64,000 bases of DNA from assembly GCA_017303875.1 (NCBI GenBank), contig JAFLBP010000004.1:170915-234914 (forward strand). Reading direction: 5' to 3'. The notes under the pieces were generated by a model. It made no database searches and was not told the DNA's origin. It saw only the letters and a list, made by a program, of their open reading frames with translations. The stretch's first letter is position 1, and each line of letters opens with the position of its first letter. This document shows positions 59,198 to 64,000 of this stretch, piece by piece. The position numbers and the translations under genes were made by a program. The stretch is from Chitinophagales bacterium (GTDB lineage: Bacteria > Bacteroidota > Bacteroidia > Chitinophagales > Saprospiraceae).

Positions 59198-61324
59198 TTA
59201 TTTTTTCTTTGTTGATGTTTCCGGTCGAATGCAGATAGCTGCGCCGCCACCGGCAGCAAGTGCAAGTTTCAATACCGATTTATTAGTAACCCGCTCCCGG
59301 CTGATTTTGTAAGCCGTCGGATTTTTCTCCCAGTGTGCATCCGGGGCGTCGGCGTAAATTTCAGCGATGTAATTCGCATTATCGGGCAAAAAATCCAGCG
59401 GGAGGGTGGCCGTGCGCGCATTTTCGTCGGTAATAGCGCCTACGAACCACATGTTGCGGCCTTTGGCCTTGCGCGCAATACTGAGGTAATCGCCTGGCTC
59501 CGCTTCGAGGTAATGGCTTTCATCCCAATCCACCGCTACATCTTTAATGAATTGAAAGGCGTCGAGGTGCTTGTCGTAGGATTCGGGCAGGTCAGCAGCC
59601 ATTTGCAAGGGGCTGTAGAGCGTCACGTACAGGGCCAACTGTTTGGCCAGCGTGGTATGTACCTGTTCTTTTTTATTGGGGTCAAAAACATTGAGTTTGA
59701 TCTGGAAAATGCCCGGCGTATAGTCGATCGGGCCGCCTAAGCTGCGGGTGAAGGGTAAAATCGTTTCGTGTTCGGGCGGGTTGCCGACGCTCCAGGCATT
59801 GAACTCGTTGCCGCGTGTGGCTTCGCAGGCCAGCCAGTTGGGGTAAGTGCGGTGCAGGCCGGTCGGGCGCACGGGTTCGTGGGCATCGAGCATAATTTGT
59901 TTGGCGGCGGTTTTGGCGGCTACCCGATTGTAGTGATTGACCATCCACTGGCCGTCGTGGTGTTCGCCGCGCGGAATAATTTTGCCCACGTAGCCCGTTT
60001 TGACGGCATCGTAGCCGTTGGCTTTCATAAAATCGTAGGCTTTATCCATCCAGCGTTCGTAGTTGGTTACGGAGCCGGAGGTTTCATGGTGCATGATGAT
60101 TTTAACGCCCTTGCGCTTGGCATAATCGCGCAATTCCTTGACATTGTAGTCGGGATAAGGCGTGATAAAGTCAAATACATCTTCTTTCCATTTGCCAAAC
60201 CAGTCTTCCCAACCCGTGTTCCAGCCTTCCACCAGTACGCCGTCGAAACCGTGTTTGGCTGCAAAATCAATATAGGTTTTTACGCGCTGCGTGGTCGCGC
60301 CGTGGCGACCCGAGGGCGTTGCAGTTTTCAGATCCCAGGTAGAGGCGCTTTGCGTGCCGGCATAGTCCCAGGTGCTTTTTCCGACGTGCATTTCCCACCA
60401 GACGCCCACGTATTTGGTGGGTTTGATCCAGGAGGTATTGGTAATTTTGGAGGGTTCGTTGAGGTTCAGGATCAGGCGGGAAGCAAGGATGTCGGTCGCT
60501 TTTTCTGCCACAATAATCGTGCGCCAGGGCGTGTTGAAAGGTGCTTGCAGGTAGGCTTTGTTGCCCACGGCATCGGGTACGAGGTGCGATGAAAGTTTGA
60601 AGGTTTTTTGATCAATTTCCAGGTTCATGGCCGGATAATTGACCAAAGCGGCCTCGTGGATATTGAGGTAGAGGCCGTCGGCGGTTTTCATCATGAGCGG
60701 CGTCTGGACGAAGTTCACGCCGATGGGCGTGCGTGCGTGGATTTCATTGGCTGCACCGCCAGCCATACCGTTGACTTTGCTCAGGGCAGAAGTATTGTAT
60801 TGGTATTCGTTGGTGTCGTAATCGCCGGGAATCCAGAACGCTTTATGGTCGCCACTGAGTTGAAACTCCGTTTTTTCATCCGATACGATGAAGTAATTAA
60901 GGCTGGCCTGCGCCGGGAATTCGTAGCGGAAGCCCAGACCGTCGTTGAACAGGCGGAAGCAGAGCACCATCTGGCGATTTGCGGGCGTTTTTTGTTCCAG
61001 CGTAATGCGCAGTTCGCGGTAGTGGTTGCGAATGCGGTTGCTTTCGCCCCAGACCGGCGCCCAGGTTTGATCGAAGGTTGTGGAATCCACTTTCAGGACA
61101 GAGAAACCCTTGTCGAAAGAGGCTTCATCTTTGCATTGAATGCCTAATTTGCTGGTTTTCAGTATGTTTTTTTGGTTCAGATCGAGCTGGTACTGCGGCT
61201 CGCCGGTATTGCTCAAGCTGAATTGGAGGCGCAGTTTGCCGTTGGGGGATTGGATCGATTGGGCCTGGAGCAGGGAGATGCTGCAGAGCAACAGGGCTAT
61301 GATGCCGGATATATGTTTGAGCAT
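59198..61324 (-). CDS. Glycoside hydrolase family 97 protein
   Basis: 708 residues with a signal peptide ending in LLQAQ, so periplasmic. The N-terminal beta-sandwich (PNGKLRLQFSLS, FRLFNDGLGFRYEFP) and the HEAALVNYPAM block are typical of SusB-like GH97. The catalytic barrel contains VKTGYVGKIIPRGEHHDGQ and DYTPGIF. GH97 enzymes are alpha-glucosidases or alpha-galactosidases; inverting and retaining types differ in one catalytic residue that I could not align by eye. No Sus transporter is adjacent. I start at MLKHISGII. Confidence 0.93.
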   Translation of the reverse strand: MLKHISGIIALLLCSISLLQAQSIQSPNGKLRLQFSLSNTGEPQYQLDLNQKNILKTSKLGIQCKDEASFDKGFSVLKVDSTTFDQTWAPVWGESNRIRNHYRELRITLEQKTPANRQMVLCFRLFNDGLGFRYEFPAQASLNYFIVSDEKTEFQLSGDHKAFWIPGDYDTNEYQYNTSALSKVNGMAGGAANEIHARTPIGVNFVQTPLMMKTADGLYLNIHEAALVNYPAMNLEIDQKTFKLSSHLVPDAVGNKAYLQAPFNTPWRTIIVAEKATDILASRLILNLNEPSKITNTSWIKPTKYVGVWWEMHVGKSTWDYAGTQSASTWDLKTATPSGRHGATTQRVKTYIDFAAKHGFDGVLVEGWNTGWEDWFGKWKEDVFDFITPYPDYNVKELRDYAKRKGVKIIMHHETSGSVTNYERWMDKAYDFMKANGYDAVKTGYVGKIIPRGEHHDGQWMVNHYNRVAAKTAAKQIMLDAHEPVRPTGLHRTYPNWLACEATRGNEFNAWSVGNPPEHETILPFTRSLGGPIDYTPGIFQIKLNVFDPNKKEQVHTTLAKQLALYVTLYSPLQMAADLPESYDKHLDAFQFIKDVAVDWDESHYLEAEPGDYLSIARKAKGRNMWFVGAITDENARTATLPLDFLPDNANYIAEIYADAPDAHWEKNPTAYKISRERVTNKSVLKLALAAGGGAAICIRPETSTKKK

Positions 61325-61476
61325 AATGGGTGCGATTATTTGAATTGGCAAAAATAGTGTTTTTGGGATTTTTCGCCTTGAGTGTTTTGTCTTGGGGTAG
61401 TAGTGATTTTGGTCAGTTTTTATGTTCATAAATATTTTAGCACCGTAATGTTTACAAAAACAGAAACCCGTTTATT

Positions 61477-61507
61477 TTGCGTTATTGCTCAATAAGTCTT
61501 ATTTTTG
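61477..61507 (+). promoter_or_regulatory. Promoter of the toxin-antitoxin pair
   Basis: TTG (61477-61479), 20 bases, then TATTTTTG (61500-61507); the antitoxin ATG is 23 bases downstream. Confidence 0.65.
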
Positions 61508-61529
61508 TCCGAAACTAATAATTTATCTG

Positions 61530-61751
61530 ATGACATCATCGCTTCATCAAGTCAATTTGCCCCTTCAGTTCAATCAGGTAATGGATCTGGTCAAACAGCT
61601 AGGTGCAGAAGAACGCCAGCAATTGTTGCTATTTTTATTGGGTCGGGAACCCGACAGCAATGATATGACCCTGACACATTTTGCAAGTGAAAAAGTACTA
61701 AGCAAGGACTGGCTTGCTGAAACAGAGGATCAGGCATGGCAAAATTTGTAA
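61530..61751 (+). CDS. Putative antitoxin (DUF2281-like)
   Basis: 73 residues, small and acidic at the C-terminus (SKDWLAETEDQAWQNL). The N-terminal FNQVMDLVKQLGAEERQQLL helix is like antitoxins found before MazF/PemK toxins. It overlaps the toxin start by 16 bases. I start at MTSSLHQVN, just after a good promoter. Confidence 0.75.
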   Translation: MTSSLHQVNLPLQFNQVMDLVKQLGAEERQQLLLFLLGREPDSNDMTLTHFASEKVLSKDWLAETEDQAWQNL

Positions 61752-62071
61752 AAGGCGAGGTTGTCGTTATTCCATTTCCTTTCTCGGATCTTTCCGGTAG
61801 TAAACGTCGTCCGGCATTGGTATTGGCTGATTTACCTGGGGATGATATCATACTTTGTCAGATTACTTCTCAGAATTCTCCAAAAGATGTTTTTGCTATT
61901 CCGGTATCCAGCGCAGATTTTATTACCGGGATCCTCCCTGTTGCTTCAAATATTAGACCCAATCGGATATTTACCGCCGATAAAAATATCGTTATCAAAT
62001 CGGTGGGCCAGGTATCAATATCTTTACAAGAAGCTGTTTTTCAATCAATTGTATCTATTTTAAAGCCGTAG
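61736..62071 (+). CDS. MazF/PemK-family toxin
   Basis: 111-residue endoribonuclease toxin. The family start KGEVVVIPFPFSDLSGSKRRPALVL is complete, with the later VASNIRPNRIFTAD and IKSVGQVS blocks. It would cut mRNA when the antitoxin is lost. It is translationally coupled to the upstream antitoxin gene. Confidence 0.9.
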   Translation: MAKFVKGEVVVIPFPFSDLSGSKRRPALVLADLPGDDIILCQITSQNSPKDVFAIPVSSADFITGILPVASNIRPNRIFTADKNIVIKSVGQVSISLQEAVFQSIVSILKP

Positions 62072-62452
62072 CTTCAACTCAAAGCATCGCCCAAACCAAC
62101 AGACTAAACGCCATGCCAATAAATCCTGCAAAAAAGACCTGTTTGGCTTTGACCTGATAGGCCATTTTAATATTAGCCGCACCATATCCACCGGCTCCAG
62201 GGTCTGGTGTACCTTATTGGCAATCGCTTCTCTTTTTTGAACTTGTTCGGCCGCTTTTTGGGCTTTGGCGTGGGCCTCATCCGCAATTTCAGCCCGAATG
62301 GCCTGTATTTCAGCTTCTGAAACCTGCCGCTCGGCCAGCACTGCACGTGCTGCTTTCAGCGCCTCCCCCTGATAATGCCCGGGCGGACTGTCAATGATCT
62401 CTACTAATTTGCGGTTGCTGTGGTTTTGGTAGCGGCTTTGGAAAGTACTCAT
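62060..62452 (-). CDS. Hypothetical protein, probable C-terminal frameshift
   Basis: 130 residues as read. The N-terminal part (RKLVEIIDSPPGHYQGEAL) looks like a conserved Bacteroidota domain, followed by an Ala/Lys/Gln-rich helix. The last 40 residues overlap the toxin gene and look unnatural (Trp/Arg/Cys-rich). Another frame over 62079-62200 reads a Gly-rich turn and then a clean membrane helix (VFFAGFIGMAFSLLVW) ending at 62079, outside the toxin gene. A one-base indel near 62210 is therefore likely, either mutation or sequence error. Confidence 0.6.
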   Translation of the reverse strand: MSTFQSRYQNHSNRKLVEIIDSPPGHYQGEALKAARAVLAERQVSEAEIQAIRAEIADEAHAKAQKAAEQVQKREAIANKVHQTLEPVDMVRLILKWPIRSKPNRSFLQDLLAWRLVCWFGRCFELKLRL

Positions 62453-62609
62453 GGATGTGCGGGGAAATATTGATGTTTGAAGTACAAATGTATGTTTTTA
62501 AACCAAATCCCGGTTCAGACAAATAACGCCGGGCAGCACGAGCGGTAAAAAGACTAAGAGCTACTCTCCTGCTGAGCGAAGCATCTGGCCGGGGGCAAGC
62601 ACAAAAGTA

Positions 62610-62676
62610 GTCCTGAGCGTTCCTCCACGTATACTAAACCTTCGAGGTTTAGTATACGTGGAGGAACGCTCAGGAC
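62610..62676. repeat. Perfect 32-bp palindrome hairpin
   Basis: Arms 62610-62641 and 62645-62676 are exact complements with only tcg between them. It lies in a 485-base gene-poor stretch (62453-62937). The rest of that stretch holds only the remnant at 62739-62937. No T run follows on either strand. A TACTTTTG box abuts it on the minus strand (62602-62609). Confidence 0.9.
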
Positions 62677-62738
62677 AATCCGTGTATTCTGTGAAAACGA
62701 TCTGTGCATTTCTGTGCGAAACCCTACGTGGCCGGGCG

Positions 62739-62937
62739 TTATACTACTTTGAAAAATGCGCTACCTGAATACGCTGAAAGTGCATATTTGATCGTTATGT
62801 GAATAGCTTTATCAGACATACTTTTTGGGACAGTATCTGTTTTTAATTTTTGAAGATGTTTTGAATCGCTGGCGCGATGTTCTACCCTGCCTGGTATTCG
62901 CGCGATGGTTATATTCAATATTCTCTGAAAGCCATCG
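62739..62937 (-). pseudogene. Short coding remnant, related to one at 38588-38782
   Basis: This frame ends TDTVPKSMSDKAIHITIK and resembles the end of the remnant at 38.6 kb at both protein and DNA level. The same frame continues upstream into the lipoprotein gene, where it is not coding. The parent family is unknown. Confidence 0.35.
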
Positions 62938-63423
62938 CTATTTGCTTTCAATGCACATAACGTCTTCATAAAACTTGTAACCTTTAATGGCAACTTTGGA
63001 ATAAAGCCTCCCATTTGCCCATGTATACCAATATAAAAAATCATTATCCATTGAGTATCTGTCAAGGTCACGAGGATTTTTAGCAGTATATTCATTGTTC
63101 GTATATTTACTTTTTTTGTAAATTAAAATAAAGCATTCAGTATATCGTGCCCATGTCGAATCCTGAATTGTGCATACGAAGCTATCAATTTTCGCTTCAT
63201 GTGCAGCAGTATTTTGAAAGCCTGTAATCAAATACGCATCCGTTTTATATGTGTAAATATTGTTATCATTCAGAGCAGAATGAGTCCCACAGGCAGGGGT
63301 GAACAAAATAAATTTCATATCATTCGGGTCGTTTTTAGATTGACATGAACTATGAAATAGCGCGATACCACAGCACACTGTAATTAGGTCAATTAATTGA
63401 AAAAAACATCTTCTACTTTTCAT
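62938..63423 (-). CDS. Lipoprotein, putative immunity protein
   Basis: 161 residues. The N-terminal signal with a Cys in FHSSCQSK suggests a lipoprotein anchored in the periplasm or outer membrane. The remainder is rich in Tyr, Asp and Asn, with no known domain. Its start overlaps the stop of the truncated DUF3289 gene by 4 bases. A small lipoprotein coupled to a toxin-like domain fits an immunity protein (inference). Confidence 0.65.
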   Translation of the reverse strand: MKSRRCFFQLIDLITVCCGIALFHSSCQSKNDPNDMKFILFTPACGTHSALNDNNIYTYKTDAYLITGFQNTAAHEAKIDSFVCTIQDSTWARYTECFILIYKKSKYTNNEYTAKNPRDLDRYSMDNDFLYWYTWANGRLYSKVAIKGYKFYEDVMCIESK

Positions 63424-63875
63424 AGTGTACCTCTTAAAGTTGCGAATATGGTAATTTTAGTCCTAAACGGTGGATAATTCCATCTATGTTGGAGTGCCCA
63501 CCAAGCCGCAAAACCTGTATGGTAACTTTGATATTCGATTGCATCATGTTTGTCTAATCCAAAATGGTCGGTCACCTCAAAGTAAAAATCAGCAGACCAT
63601 ACTTTTGTATCATTGTTGAGATTGAAGTTACCCATGTACCAAACATCTGTCATTTCAGTATCATTTAGTAAAATCGTTAGACCATTCCACCTATTATAAT
63701 TGCCACCAAAAACAGGACGGATATTACTAGGCATTTCTAATATTGGGTTTAAATATATGTTTCCACCATTCGCTCTTAATCTTTCATTTAGTGCAGCTCC
63801 AAAAAGTTTTATATAGTTCCGCATATTTGGACTGTTTTTTACATGCTCACTTAGCTCAGTGCTATAATGGTCAGA
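63420..63875 (-). pseudogene. DUF3289-domain protein, 5' end cut off by an insertion sequence
   Basis: The C-terminal ~150 codons survive. The DUF3289 pattern is visible: VWYMGNFNLNNDTKVW, YFEVTDHFGLDKHD and AAWWALQHRW. The frame is open and looks coding right up to 63875, where the terminal repeat of an IS begins; beyond it the frame soon hits a stop. An ATG at 63824 could still give a 134-residue fragment. DUF3289 is often found at the C-terminus of polymorphic toxin or secreted proteins. Confidence 0.75.
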
Positions 63876-64000
63876 GGCTTTGTTGCATGAATCCCGTTTG
63901 ATTCCATAGCACCCTTACCGGCATTGCCTTAAGCGGATTTCCGGACAGAGACCGGCTTAGCAGTTTGAATAAACTTATTAAGTACAGCTGCCTTGACAGC
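63876..64000 (-). mobile_element. IS5-family (IS903-like) insertion sequence, partial
   Basis: Begins with GGCTTTGTTGCATGAATC (63876-63893), which matches the IS903 terminal inverted repeat (GGCTTTGTTGAATAAATC) at 16 of 18 positions. The end of a transposase frame follows inside, in the right direction. The element continues beyond the window. Confidence 0.75.
63929..64000 (-). CDS. IS5-family transposase, C-terminal fragment
   Basis: The last 23 codons (KAAVLNKFIQ, ending SVRKSA then stop) resemble the C-terminus of the IS903 transposase (ALNKM...PESVRIA). The rest of the gene lies outside the window, so intactness is unknown. Confidence 0.65.
   Translation of the reverse strand, partial: AVKAAVLNKFIQTAKPVSVRKSA

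Noticed and set aside
62739..63095. A 118-residue gene on the minus strand
   Set aside because: More than half of it overlaps the lipoprotein gene in another frame; only the part below 62938 looks like coding debris.
63852..63880. tRNA-like D-arm (ttagctcagt...ggtcagagg)
   Set aside because: No acceptor stem, anticodon arm or T-loop fits around it, and the same bases read as coding DNA of the cut DUF3289 gene.

Overview
The window reads as chromosomal DNA of a Bacteroidota bacterium, most likely of the Saprospirales type (inferred, not proven). The reasons are: two secreted proteins with C-terminal type IX secretion (T9SS) sorting domains, SprB-like repeats and dockerin-like segments; promoters of the TTG-N19..21-TAnnTTTG type; almost no Shine-Dalgarno sequences; and Bacteroidota families such as DUF983, an Rpn-type nuclease remnant, GH97 and an orphan LytTR regulator. 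Most of the window is housekeeping DNA near 50% G+C, with AT-rich accessory patches around 38-39 kb, 44-49 kb and 62-64 kb.

Layout. 0-7 kb: glutamate synthase (gltB-gltD) and truB. 7-11.2 kb (minus): a membrane Fe-S protein, a CCG-domain Fe-S protein and argS. 11.3-13.1 kb: a PyrR-like phosphoribosyltransferase and a saccharopine/alanine-dehydrogenase-like enzyme. 13.1-14 kb: a REP-type palindrome array followed by its HUH (Y1) transposase. 14-18.8 kb: dnaE carrying a 418-residue intein with a LAGLIDADG endonuclease. 18.8-24.6 kb: a lipoprotein, ilvE, a small possible HolD-like protein, purH, a DUF4129 protein, a NifU-C protein and a VOC protein. 24.6-29.2 kb (minus): an ABC transporter with a degenerate ATPase domain, a HlyD-type adaptor and a TolC-type channel. 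29.2-38.1 kb: a PD-(D/E)XK nuclease, Nudix hydrolase, methyltransferase, UbiA prenyltransferase, fabH, LytTR regulator, ftsY and an LpxH-type hydrolase. 38.2-39.3 kb: an AT-rich patch with a collapsed Rpn nuclease. 39.6-43.9 kb: DUF983, thioredoxin, thymidine kinase, a Pro/Ala-rich protein, SRPBCC and an OleC-like AMP ligase. 44.3-50.6 kb: two very large T9SS-secreted proteins.

50.8-58.4 kb holds the most interesting unit: a tightly packed six-gene minus-strand operon. In transcription order it encodes HMG-CoA reductase, a divergent UbiA prenyltransferase, a PEP-synthase-like dikinase without the PEP barrel, a DUF3419 (BtaA-like) aminocarboxypropyl transferase, a phytol/dolichol-kinase-like membrane protein and a GNAT-like protein. 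Its promoter and a 22-bp hairpin in the leader are visible. The combination suggests synthesis of an uncharacterised isoprenoid-derived polar lipid.

58.6-64 kb: two small membrane proteins, a GH97 glycosidase, a MazF-type toxin-antitoxin pair, and at the right edge a DUF3289 gene cut by an IS5-family (IS903-like) element that runs off the window, beside a putative immunity lipoprotein. No rRNA, tRNA or CRISPR array was recognised. The intergenic regions are rich in short degenerate repeats and long palindromes.
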